Shown here: piece after piece, positions 16,187-22,471 of the stretch
Layout of the letters: each line of letters begins with the position of its first letter
Position numbering within the stretch: position 1 is the stretch's first letter
Source of the DNA: Coriobacteriaceae bacterium
GTDB lineage: Bacteria > Actinomycetota > Coriobacteriia > Coriobacteriales > UBA8131
DNA length: 22,471 nt
Assembly (NCBI GenBank): GCA_012515495.1
Contig: JAAYYH010000127.1
Coordinates: 1 to 22,471 of the forward strand
Direction: 5' to 3'
Notes under the pieces: generated by a model
What the model saw: only the letters and a program-made list of their open reading frames with translations
What the model was told of the DNA's origin: nothing
The model's database searches: none
Program-made: the position numbers and the translations under genes

Positions 16187-16875
16187 ACTCGGGATCTATG
16201 ATATTCGCTGGTCAGGAACAATTGTTCAGTCAAGCTGATAAGCCGATACGCCTAGGACTACTGGGTGGGACGTTCGATCCCGTGCACTTTGGGCATCTAC
16301 TATTAGCGGAACAGGCCTACCAGCAATTCGATCTCGATGCTGTACTCTTTGTTCCAACCGGACAACCTGTGAGGAAGCTGGAAACAGTGCTTTCAAGCAC
16401 AGGAGATCGTTATGAGATGCTAGTGATAGCCACTAGCTCTAATCCACACTTCTTTGTCAGCCGTATTGAGATGGATAGACCGGGTATCACCTATACTATC
16501 GACACGGTGCGAGCGATGAAAGCAGTTTGGGGTGATGAAGTCGAGTTGTTCTTCATCACAGGAATCGATGCAACCTACGATCTTGGAACCTGGAAAGAAG
16601 CAAGCAGCCTGGCGAGTATGGTCACAGTGCTGAGTGCCAATCGTGGTGGAGTTGATGAGGAGAATCTGGTCAAGACCCATGTCGAAGTGGGCTTTAAGGT
16701 GTTGACCTTCACGATACCAGCTCTGGAGATCTCCTCGCAACATATCCGAGCCAGCTTGGAATCGGGTGGTTCGGTCCGATATCTGTTGCCCGAAGCGGTT
16801 TTAGAATATATCACCAATCGCGGATTGTATGTATCTGAAGTCAAAGAAGAACACTTGCGCAGGTATAGTCGATGA
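16183..16875 (+). CDS. nadD: Nicotinate-nucleotide adenylyltransferase
   Basis: NadD joins nicotinate mononucleotide to ATP to form deamido-NAD, an essential step of NAD synthesis. The 230-residue protein has the nucleotidyltransferase signature GGTFDPVHFGHLLLAE (from 28; HxGH-type His35 and His38), SRIEMDRPGITYTIDTVRAM in the middle, FFITGIDATYDLGTWKEAS, and ISSQHIR at 183-189 near the C-terminus, the ISSTxxR-type ATP loop. The GTG at 16183 overlaps the proA stop (GTGA), favouring coupled translation; an alternative is the ATG at 16198. The first 20 residues before the core are slightly longer than usual. The nadD-yqeK-rsfS cluster that follows is common in Gram-positives. Confidence 0.95.
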   Translation: MNSGSMIFAGQEQLFSQADKPIRLGLLGGTFDPVHFGHLLLAEQAYQQFDLDAVLFVPTGQPVRKLETVLSSTGDRYEMLVIATSSNPHFFVSRIEMDRPGITYTIDTVRAMKAVWGDEVELFFITGIDATYDLGTWKEASSLASMVTVLSANRGGVDEENLVKTHVEVGFKVLTFTIPALEISSQHIRASLESGGSVRYLLPEAVLEYITNRGLYVSEVKEEHLRRYSR

Positions 16876-17462
16876 ATCTGGATTGGGATGCCACGTACCG
16901 TCAGGCTCGAAAGAAACTGGAGGATCGACTATCTGACTATAGGTTGCTGCATTCGATCAGTGTTTCAGATGTCGCGGCCATGATGGCCGATCGTTATGGT
17001 GTTGATGTTGAGAAGGCTCGGATTGCTGGCCTGCTACACGATTGGGATAAGAACCTCACAGATGAGGAATTATTGACACGTGCCAAACGCTTTAAGATAG
17101 AGCTGGTGTCAGCAGGGGAAGATATGGCTGCATTGCTACATGCTCAAACGGGTGCGACTGCGGTCGCATTGGAGTTCCCCGACCTGCCCTTAGATGTCAT
17201 CCAGGCCATCGCTCGACACACCTCGGCCGCGCCTGACATGACTGATCTTGATATGATCATCTATATTGCCGACATGATTGAGCCCTTACGATCGCAAGGA
17301 AACCTGACTCCATTGCGCACGATTGTTGGAAAAGTACCCTTGGATTATCTGTTCTTGAAATCATTTGAGATGACGATGGAGCACCTGATACGGCGCCATC
17401 GATTCATCCACCCGGATTCACTCAAGGTCTGGAACAGTTGTATTATGCGTGAACGACACTGA
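16872..17462 (+). CDS. yqeK: YqeK-type HD-domain hydrolase
   Basis: YqeK proteins are HD-domain phosphohydrolases; B. subtilis and S. aureus homologues hydrolyse Ap4A symmetrically to ADP. The 196-residue protein has the full metal-binding set: His27 (RLLHSISV), His56-Asp57 (GLLHDWDKN), His90 (LLHAQTG), His116 (ARHTSA) and Asp134 (IYIADMIEP). The DK pair after the HD is typical of this subfamily. It overlaps nadD by four bases (ATGA) and is followed by rsfS, the usual nadD-yqeK-rsfS order. The C-terminal third (HLIRRHRFIHPDSLKVWN) also fits. Substrate is assigned by family only. Confidence 0.92.
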   Translation: MNLDWDATYRQARKKLEDRLSDYRLLHSISVSDVAAMMADRYGVDVEKARIAGLLHDWDKNLTDEELLTRAKRFKIELVSAGEDMAALLHAQTGATAVALEFPDLPLDVIQAIARHTSAAPDMTDLDMIIYIADMIEPLRSQGNLTPLRTIVGKVPLDYLFLKSFEMTMEHLIRRHRFIHPDSLKVWNSCIMRERH

Positions 17463-17475
17463 TGAAAGAGGTAGC

Positions 17476-17889
17476 ATGGAAGAATCAATGACGTCGAGAG
17501 ATATGGCTTTAATTGCTGCGAGGGCAGCCGATGAGAAGAAAGCCACAGACATCGTTGTCCAAGAAGTACGCGAGGCTTTGATTATCACCGATTACTTCGT
17601 GATAGTGACAGGCGCAAACAATCGTCAAGTTGATGCGATCACTGAAGCTGTAGAAGATGCTCTACGTTTAGAGGCAAACGTTAAACCGATTGGTCGTGAA
17701 GGCCAAGATGATTTGACGTGGGTGCTTTTGGATTATGGTGATTTCGTCGTGCACATATTCCAACCTGAATTAAGAGAGTTCTATCGTCTGGAAACGCTCT
17801 GGAACGATGTACCTCTATTAGACTTAACCGAGATCGGCATCAGCGATCAGGTCTATTCCGAGCGCATCTCAAAATCTCTGGGCTTATAA
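17476..17889 (+). CDS. rsfS: Ribosomal silencing factor RsfS
   Basis: RsfS binds L14 on the large subunit and blocks subunit joining when nutrients are short; it belongs to the Iojap family. From the ATG at 17476 it has 137 residues. Family motifs are all present: TDYFVIVTGANNRQVDAI (from 38), PIGREGQDDLTWVLLDYGD (71-89), VHIFQPELREFYRLETLW (92-109). The start is supported by GAAAGAGG at 17464-17471, a short 4 bases upstream; an in-frame GTG at 17449 inside yqeK is less likely. It is the last gene of the rplU-side run. Its stop lies only 5 bases from the end of dinB on the other strand, with no terminator between. Confidence 0.94.
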   Translation: MEESMTSRDMALIAARAADEKKATDIVVQEVREALIITDYFVIVTGANNRQVDAITEAVEDALRLEANVKPIGREGQDDLTWVLLDYGDFVVHIFQPELREFYRLETLWNDVPLLDLTEIGISDQVYSERISKSLGL

Positions 17890-17894
17890 CGTCA

Positions 17895-19304
17895 TCAGTG
17901 CTGTTCTGTTGGACAATCGTCCTTCAAAGCGATGGTGCCAGAACCAATCTCGAAGAAATGCAGATCCCTACCGTAGCGTACCGCATTTTCACCAAATCTG
18001 TTCTTGACCTTATCGGTAGCTTCAACCAAGGAACGCTTATGTGATTTATTGGGCTGATCAGATGTCGATTCGATCCCAGGGCAGATGCTCTGCTCTGGGA
18101 TAGTGAAAAGCGATAGCTGCTCAGGACGTGCCTCAAAGGAAGATACTCCGACACCGATCAATCGCACCTCCTGTCCTGCTTGCCAGACCTCTCCGATTAA
18201 CTCGCAGATAACAGGTGCGAAATCCTGCTCATCATCAACAGCATGATCAAGCGTCTTTCGCGCAGTCCTAACGGAAAGATCATCAAAGCGCACCTTGAGA
18301 GTAAGGGTGTAACCTCTCAGTTGCTTGCGTCGCAAGCGTCTGCCTACTTTCACGCAGAGCATGATCACTGCCTGCCTGATCTCTGATATATCGACGAGAT
18401 TGACAGAGAAGGTCATCTCATTCGATACTGACTTAGTGATAGCCTCATCGATAACCTCAGAGCTCTCCAACCCCTGACAGCGACTCAAAATCAGTTCGGT
18501 GTTCTTTCCAAACACGGATACGAGAACTGATTGTTCGGTTTGGGCAAGCTGCCCCAGAGTTCGTATGCCAAGCTCGTGCAGCTGTTTTTCGGCTTTAACG
18601 CCGATGCCGGAGAGCTTCCTTATCGGGAGTGGTCGCAAGAAATCGGATTCACAGCCCGGGTAGACGATGGTTAGACCCTCGGGTTTATCGATATCAGACG
18701 CGATCTTCGCAACACTTTTACTGGTCCCAAGGCCTATCGAACAACTGATACCAAGTTCGCGTACCTTCTTCTGGATACGATTGGCCACAACTATCGGGTG
18801 TTCATTCGCGAAGCGACCGGGAGAGATGTCAATAAAAGCCTCATCGATCGAGACTTGTTCCAGATAAGGGGATTCATCAGCTAATATCATCATCACCGCG
18901 GTGGACATCTCTTGATAGCGGACATGATTTCCGCGAGCCCAGATGGCCTGAGGACAAAGTCGAGCAGCCTGAGCTGACGGCATTGCGGAATGCACACCAA
19001 AAGCCCTGGCTTCATAGGAGCAGGTTGAGACAACCCCTCTGCGGGTTTTATCGCCACCAACTATCACCGGCTTGTTCTTCCACTCAGGATGGTCAAGTTG
19101 TTCAACTGAGGCAAAGAATGCGTCGAGATCGACAAGAGCTATAGCCTTACCAAGCCACGGTGGAAGGTTCGCTATTCCACCACCAGACTTGATTTCAGCC
19201 GCTGATATAAATCCACCTACACCTTTGAGTTCAACCGGGAATTGGATTCTACTCATATCGTGAGAGTCATACGTTGCAAGGAATCTTTTAAAGTCATCGT
19301 TCAT
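17895..19304 (-). CDS. dinB: DNA polymerase IV (Y-family), DinB, with N-terminal extension
   Basis: DinB is a low-fidelity polymerase that copies past damaged bases, usually as part of the SOS response. The 469-residue protein contains the complete catalytic set: Asp59 in VDLDAFFASVEQ, YEAR at 98-101, and Asp154-Glu155 in SIDEAF. It also has the thumb HhH segment LSGIGVKAEKQLHELGI (231-247), the little finger domain, and QLSLF at 396-400, a beta-clamp binding motif. The end has DKVKNRFGENAVRYG, common in actinobacterial DinB. Before the core there are about 50 extra residues (MNDDFKRFLATYDSHDMSRI and onward) that I do not recognise. The start at 19304 is favoured by a leaderless-type promoter and an SOS box just upstream; ATG at 19256 is the alternative. 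No Shine-Dalgarno site precedes either. Confidence 0.95.
   Translation of the reverse strand: MNDDFKRFLATYDSHDMSRIQFPVELKGVGGFISAAEIKSGGGIANLPPWLGKAIALVDLDAFFASVEQLDHPEWKNKPVIVGGDKTRRGVVSTCSYEARAFGVHSAMPSAQAARLCPQAIWARGNHVRYQEMSTAVMMILADESPYLEQVSIDEAFIDISPGRFANEHPIVVANRIQKKVRELGISCSIGLGTSKSVAKIASDIDKPEGLTIVYPGCESDFLRPLPIRKLSGIGVKAEKQLHELGIRTLGQLAQTEQSVLVSVFGKNTELILSRCQGLESSEVIDEAITKSVSNEMTFSVNLVDISEIRQAVIMLCVKVGRRLRRKQLRGYTLTLKVRFDDLSVRTARKTLDHAVDDEQDFAPVICELIGEVWQAGQEVRLIGVGVSSFEARPEQLSLFTIPEQSICPGIESTSDQPNKSHKRSLVEATDKVKNRFGENAVRYGRDLHFFEIGSGTIALKDDCPTEQH
18073..18101. other. 12-bp hairpin inside dinB
   Basis: Bases 18073-18084 pair with 18090-18101 (11 Watson-Crick pairs and one G-T) around a 5-base loop. 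It lies about 185 bases past the rsfS stop and within the dinB 3' third. There is no T run on either side. It could block rsfS read-through or simply reflect codons. Confidence 0.45.
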
Positions 19305-19310
19305 GTGGCG

Positions 19311-19339
19311 AGTGTAACATATGGCGAACTGGTGTTCGA
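19311..19339 (-). promoter_or_regulatory. Candidate leaderless promoter of dinB
   Basis: On the minus strand TACACT (19316-19311) sits exactly 6 bases before the ATG at 19304, the TANNNT-N6-ATG layout of leaderless actinobacterial transcripts. With a 17-base spacer the -35 would be TCGAAC (19339-19334), a poor match that is also half of the LexA box. The absence of a Shine-Dalgarno site fits leaderless initiation. Confidence 0.55.
19325..19338. promoter_or_regulatory. LexA operator (SOS box) of dinB
   Basis: CGAAC-TGGT-GTTCG is a perfect 5-bp inverted repeat with a 4-base spacer. Read toward dinB with flanks it is TCGAAC-ACCA-GTTCGC, 11 of 12 fixed positions of the mycobacterial SOS consensus TCGAAC-N4-GTTCGA and consistent with the Gram-positive GAAC-N4-GTTC core. 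It lies 20 bases upstream of the dinB ATG, where LexA would block transcription. Confidence 0.85.
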
Positions 19340-19366
19340 TAGTTGCAAGAAGATATTCAATCCTTG

Positions 19367-19395
19367 TTGCGTAGATTGATGTCGAATTGTATTAA
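19367..19395 (+). promoter_or_regulatory. Weak candidate promoter for nhaA
   Basis: TTGCGT (19367-19372) and TATTAA (19390-19395) are 17 bases apart. If used, the nhaA leader would be about 190 bases and would include both structured elements below. Other weak hexamer pairs exist in this AT-rich region, so this is tentative. Confidence 0.3.
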
Positions 19396-19446
19396 TTCCC
19401 AGCCTCCGGTAGCTGCTTTCTACCTCAAGGAACACCCGTCTTCATT

Positions 19447-19500
19447 AGAAGTGTAGTATGATTTCCAATGAGAGTTTTCACCGGAATCTGTAGCACTTCT
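19447..19500 (+). other. Structured element 1 in the nhaA upstream region
   Basis: AGAAGTG (19447-19453) pairs with CACTTCT (19494-19500). Inside, GATTTCC (19460-19466) pairs with GGAATC (19483-19488) with one bulged T, and a 4-bp stem (19469-19472 / 19477-19480) closes a 4-base loop. Internal loops separate the stems. This is a nested three-segment stem; it may be a folded leader RNA. Confidence 0.4.
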
Positions 19501-19515
19501 TAGATTACTATATCT

Positions 19516-19567
19516 GAATACTCGTACATTCGTTTTGCTCTTTGCGATGAGGATCTGTGAAGTATTC
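19516..19567 (+). other. Structured element 2 in the nhaA upstream region
   Basis: GAATACT (19516-19522) pairs with AGTATTC (19561-19567). Inside, CATTCG (19527-19532) pairs with CGATG (19545-19549) with one bulged T around a 12-base loop. As in element 1, the sequence ATCTGT followed by two purines stands directly before the closing strand. It ends 26 bases before the nhaA ATG. Confidence 0.4.
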
Positions 19568-19593
19568 TTGACACTAGTATCGGTAGGACATAG

Positions 19594-21012
19594 ATGATGA
19601 CACCGCAAGAAGAAGGCCAGAAACCGCTATTCATCGCTGAGGTCCGCAGACACCAGGAACGCTACGAGAAGTTAATCCAATTCACCAGCTCTTCGACCAA
19701 GGCTGCTGCAGTCATGTTGTTGGCTGCTATAGCGGCGTTGATTATCGCAAACACGGACTTACATTTTGGATTTTCGGAATTCTGGAACACCGAGATCGGT
19801 TTTTCCTTCGGTGAATTCCAGCGCGATATGACGCTGTCTCATATCATCAACGATATCTTGATGGCGGTGTTCTTCCTGCTTGTTGGTTTAGAGATCAAAT
19901 ACGAGATGACGGTTGGGGAGCTAACGAATATCCGTCAAGCTTTGTTGCCAATCGTTGCTGCCTTCGGTGGCGTGATCTTCCCAATCCTGATATACACAGC
20001 CTTTAATGCCGACAATCCATTGACATCGCATGGTTGGGGTGTGCCTACGGCAACAGACATCGCTTTCGTGTTGGGGATCATGTCGCTTCTGGGTAGTCGC
20101 GTTCCAAACGGCTTAAAGGTCTTTGTGACAACCCTCGCTGTAGCCGATGACATCATCGCGATACTGATCATCGCGGAATTCTATGGCCATAGCCCATCGA
20201 TCCTTTGGTTGCTTGCAGTTGCTGTTGTCACCGTCTCATTAGTGTTGTTAAATCGTAATTATGTGTACTCTCTTGCTCCTTATATTGTTCTTGGAATTGT
20301 CTTATGGTATTGCGTCTTCATGTCAGGAGTGCATTCCACTATTGCAGGCGTGATCCTGGCCTTCACCATCCCTTCCGGCTCCAGGGTCAATTTCTCCAGC
20401 TTCATAGACTGGACTGACAGAAAGGTCAAGGCTACCAGCGCGATGTTCGATTCAAGTGCCCCTGTTATCGGACAACATGTCTGCCTGGATACTGCTACCA
20501 CTTTGAGCAATATAGCGCGTCAGGCTGTACCCCCCGCGAAGCGCTTGGAGCATATGCTGTATCCTTGGGTCTATTTTGCCATCCTGCCCTTGTTCGCATT
20601 GACTAATGCTGGCGTACGATTAATCGATGGAGGAATGGGAGACTTCTTGCATGATCCAGCATTGCCAGGGATCCTCTTTGGATTATTACTTGGAAAGCCG
20701 ATCGGTATCGTCTCCTTTAGTTTCCTGGTGACTAAGTTCAAATTTGCCAGTCTGCCAGAGAATGTGAATTGGATGCATATGATTGGTGGCGGGATTTTAG
20801 GTGGAGTTGGCTTCACCATGGCGATCTTCGTCGCTAATCTTGCTTTTGATTCACACGAAGTCGTGACAACAGCCAAACTGGCTATCCTACTCGCTTCAGC
20901 TTTGGCTGGATTGATTGGATTTTTGTTCCTTTGGCAGCAGGCTCGAAAGGCGAAACAGCTCGCCATGCAGCTAATCCAAGATGAAGCTGAGCAGTCTATT
21001 GACAGATCATGA
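19594..21012 (+). CDS. nhaA: Na+/H+ antiporter NhaA
   Basis: NhaA exchanges internal Na+ (or Li+) for external H+ and controls pH and sodium. The 472-residue membrane protein has about 11-12 hydrophobic helices. Key residues are visible: PTATDIAFVLG (Asp155), the ion-binding Asp185-Asp186 in LAVADDIIAI, MSGVHSTIAGVILAF (245-257), Lys368 in LGKPIGI at the position of E. coli Lys300, and GGVGFTMAIFVANLAF (403-418). It is longer than E. coli NhaA (388) because of an N-terminal cytoplasmic stretch of about 33 residues, a cytoplasmic loop at about 262-315 and a charged tail. AGGA at 19585-19588 serves either ATG 19594 or ATG 19597. It is divergent from dinB and alone in its unit. Confidence 0.95.
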   Translation: MMTPQEEGQKPLFIAEVRRHQERYEKLIQFTSSSTKAAAVMLLAAIAALIIANTDLHFGFSEFWNTEIGFSFGEFQRDMTLSHIINDILMAVFFLLVGLEIKYEMTVGELTNIRQALLPIVAAFGGVIFPILIYTAFNADNPLTSHGWGVPTATDIAFVLGIMSLLGSRVPNGLKVFVTTLAVADDIIAILIIAEFYGHSPSILWLLAVAVVTVSLVLLNRNYVYSLAPYIVLGIVLWYCVFMSGVHSTIAGVILAFTIPSGSRVNFSSFIDWTDRKVKATSAMFDSSAPVIGQHVCLDTATTLSNIARQAVPPAKRLEHMLYPWVYFAILPLFALTNAGVRLIDGGMGDFLHDPALPGILFGLLLGKPIGIVSFSFLVTKFKFASLPENVNWMHMIGGGILGGVGFTMAIFVANLAFDSHEVVTTAKLAILLASALAGLIGFLFLWQQARKAKQLAMQLIQDEAEQSIDRS

Positions 21013-21021
21013 TGTCTTGTC

Positions 21022-21042
21022 TCGGCATGTCCTATATGCCGA
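21022..21042 (+). terminator. Weak terminator candidate after nhaA
   Basis: TCGGCAT (21022-21028) pairs with ATGCCGA (21036-21042) around a 7-base loop and is followed by CAATCTTT, a partial T run. It begins 9 bases after the nhaA stop. Confidence 0.5.
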
Positions 21043-21084
21043 CAATCTTTGGTTCATCACCATCATAAGCTTTAGAAATGAGGA

Positions 21085-21107
21085 CAGGACACGATAATCG
21101 TGTCCTG
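21085..21107. terminator. Hairpin between convergent nhaA and the EF-G gene
   Basis: CAGGACACG (21085-21093) pairs perfectly with CGTGTCCTG (21099-21107) around ATAAT. It lacks a T run on both strands but sits in the 147-base gap between two converging genes, so it may stop transcription from the EF-G side (53 bases past its stop) or serve both. Confidence 0.45.
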
Positions 21108-21159
21108 CTCCAAGTGATTCAATCGCCCGCGACTCCATCGCGAGGTTCGAGAGGGAAGC

Positions 21160-22471
21160 CTATTTATTGCCTTCAGCCCGGGCAGCCTGATACTCAGCGA
21201 CCAGCTTCTTGGCTACATCGCCGGGAACCTCTTCGTAGCCCTCGATCTCCAGTTCAAATGTACCAACACCACGGGTCAGAGAACGCAGGTCTCGCGCGTA
21301 TGTCACTACCTCAGCATAGGGTACTCGTGCTTTGATCACAGGTCGACCCCTGTCATCTGAGTCAGTGCCGGTCACCCGTCCTCTGCGAGTGGAGAAATCT
21401 CCCATGATTGTGCCATTGTATTCTTCATCGACAGTCACCTCGATGTTCGCCATTGGTTCCAACAGATATGGTTCAGCCTTTTCACAGCAGGCTCTGAAGG
21501 CTAGACGACCTGCCAGCTTGAATGCCATCTCGTTGGAATCGACGCTATGGTATGAACCATCATAGACGGCAGCCTTCACATCCACCATCGGATAACCGGC
21601 CAGATATCCTTCAACCATTGCGTCTTTGATGCCTTTATCAACAGCTGGGATGAAACTGCGTGGGATCTTTCCGCCGACGATCTCATCGACGAATTCATAG
21701 CCGGCGCCGGGATTGGGTTCCAAGCGCACCCAACAATCGCCAAATTGCCCAGCTCCACCTGTCTGTTTCTTATGACGACCTTGGGCCTGAGAGATCCTGC
21801 GGATAGTCTCACGATAGGGGACCCTGACCTCAAGTAGCTTAGCCTCGACACCAGTGCGCTCCTTGAGGCGCGACAACAGTAGACTCACGGAACCTTCACC
21901 CAGTGTCGTCAGGATAGTCTGATGAGTTTCCTCTTCACGATGTAGCGTGATGCAGGGATCGACATCAGCGGATTTAGCCAAGAAGTCCCCAAGCTTATCC
22001 TCGTCTTTCTTGTTGACGGCCTCGATTGCAACCGGATACAACGGCTTTGGGAACGGCAAGGGTGCGATAGCCAGTATTCCTGAGGTTGAGAAGGTGTCGC
22101 CAGTATGAGCTTCTGATAACTTGGGAATGACCACGATATCGCCAGCTTTGGCTGACTTGACATCGGTTGTCTCCTTGCCGGTCATCACATAGATGTGAGC
22201 GATGCGTTCTTTTTTACCCGAAGTGGCATTGATCAACTCCTGTCCGGGCTCGATGACGCCGCTGATGACTTTGACAAAACTCAGGCGGCCGACGAAAGCA
22301 TCCGATAATGTCTTGAAGATGAAGAAAGCCGGCTCGCCGCTCTCATCGATACCGACTGTCTCACCATTAGCCAAAGCAATGGGTCCGTGAGCGTCAGGAG
22401 CTGGGAAGTAGGTGACAATATCGTCCATCAGGTTTTTGATGCCCTGTCCGATGATGGTGCTGCCAACGAAA
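21160..22471 (-). CDS. Elongation factor G-like protein (EF-G paralogue), N-terminal part outside window
   Basis: EF-G drives ribosomal translocation; paralogues (EF-G2/FusA2 type) have less certain roles. The reading frame stays open to the right edge (FVGSTIIGQGIKNLMDDIVTY precedes the first internal Met), so the GTPase domain is cut off and about 437 residues are visible. Domain II covers GEPAFFIFKTLSDAFVGRLS to about KAGDIVVIPKL. Domain III has TTLGEGSVSLLLSRLKERTG where canonical EF-G reads GMGELHLE. Domain IV contains TGGAGQFGDCWVRLEP and GSYHSVDSNEMAFKLA, keeping the His at the tip. Domain V has EPMANIEVTVDEEYNGTIMGDFSTRRG. The missing GELHLE motif and the PAPDAHGPIA linker suggest a paralogue rather than the main FusA. 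The stop at 21160 converges on nhaA. Confidence 0.9.
   Translation of the reverse strand, partial: FVGSTIIGQGIKNLMDDIVTYFPAPDAHGPIALANGETVGIDESGEPAFFIFKTLSDAFVGRLSFVKVISGVIEPGQELINATSGKKERIAHIYVMTGKETTDVKSAKAGDIVVIPKLSEAHTGDTFSTSGILAIAPLPFPKPLYPVAIEAVNKKDEDKLGDFLAKSADVDPCITLHREEETHQTILTTLGEGSVSLLLSRLKERTGVEAKLLEVRVPYRETIRRISQAQGRHKKQTGGAGQFGDCWVRLEPNPGAGYEFVDEIVGGKIPRSFIPAVDKGIKDAMVEGYLAGYPMVDVKAAVYDGSYHSVDSNEMAFKLAGRLAFRACCEKAEPYLLEPMANIEVTVDEEYNGTIMGDFSTRRGRVTGTDSDDRGRPVIKARVPYAEVVTYARDLRSLTRGVGTFELEIEGYEEVPGDVAKKLVAEYQAARAEGNK

Noticed and set aside
19568..19596. Consensus TTGACA just upstream of nhaA as a -35 element
   Set aside because: At 17-base spacing the -10 would be TAGATG over the start codon and transcription would begin inside the gene, with no suitable later start codon.
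1..22471. CRISPR array, insertion sequence, prophage, toxin-antitoxin or defence island
   Set aside because: Reading both strands showed no regular spaced repeats, transposase, integrase or related genes; nearly every base belongs to recognised core genes.

Overview
This window looks like a chromosomal housekeeping region from a Gram-positive bacterium, most probably an actinobacterium of the Coriobacteriia type. That placement is an inference and was not tested by any search. The clues are a mycobacterial-style LexA operator in front of dinB, a ribosomal protein L27 that starts directly with MAHKKG (no cleavable Bacillota leader), an L21 with a long Lys/Ala/Glu tail, a HrdB/SigA-type sigma factor with an acidic spacer, and a gene order (infB-rbfA-nrnA-truB-ribF, dnaG-rpoD, rplU-rpmA-obgE-proB-proA-nadD-yqeK-rsfS) typical of Gram-positives. 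Coding density is very high, base composition looks even, and I see no insertion sequence, prophage or CRISPR array.

Layout. 2-4210 (+) is the end of a translation/RNA-maturation operon: the 3' part of infB, rbfA, a DHH phosphoesterase (nrnA type), truB and ribF, most of them overlapping or touching. 4285-6496 (+) is a membrane pyrophosphatase gene with its own good promoter. 6591-10733 (+) holds dnaG, rpoD (own promoter) and an Mrp/NBP35 iron-sulfur carrier. 10841-11030 holds two tRNA genes (CAU and GUU anticodons). 11140-17889 (+) is a long run: rplU, rpmA, an intrinsic terminator, then obgE, proB, proA, nadD, yqeK and rsfS, mostly coupled. dinB (DNA polymerase IV, 17895-19304, -) converges on rsfS. 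nhaA (19594-21012, +) diverges from dinB across a 289-base intergenic region. An elongation factor G paralogue (21160 to the right edge, -) converges on nhaA and is cut by the window end.

How the genes fit together. Most genes serve growth: translation initiation and ribosome maturation (IF2, RbfA, TruB, L21, L27, ObgE, RsfS), replication priming and transcription (DnaG, sigma-A), cofactors (RibF for FAD, NadD for NAD, Mrp for Fe-S), proline synthesis (ProB, ProA) and nucleotide clean-up (NrnA, YqeK). The pyrophosphatase would drain the PPi released by these reactions while pumping a cation. Its sequence suggests K+ dependence and leaves Na+ pumping possible, and the window also carries an Na+/H+ antiporter.

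Most interesting signals. First, a near-perfect LexA box overlaps a TANNNT-N6-ATG leaderless promoter at dinB. Second, two tandem hairpin-like elements of similar design sit just upstream of nhaA and could be a structured leader RNA. I found no convincing undescribed multi-gene system; the novelty, if any, is regulatory.
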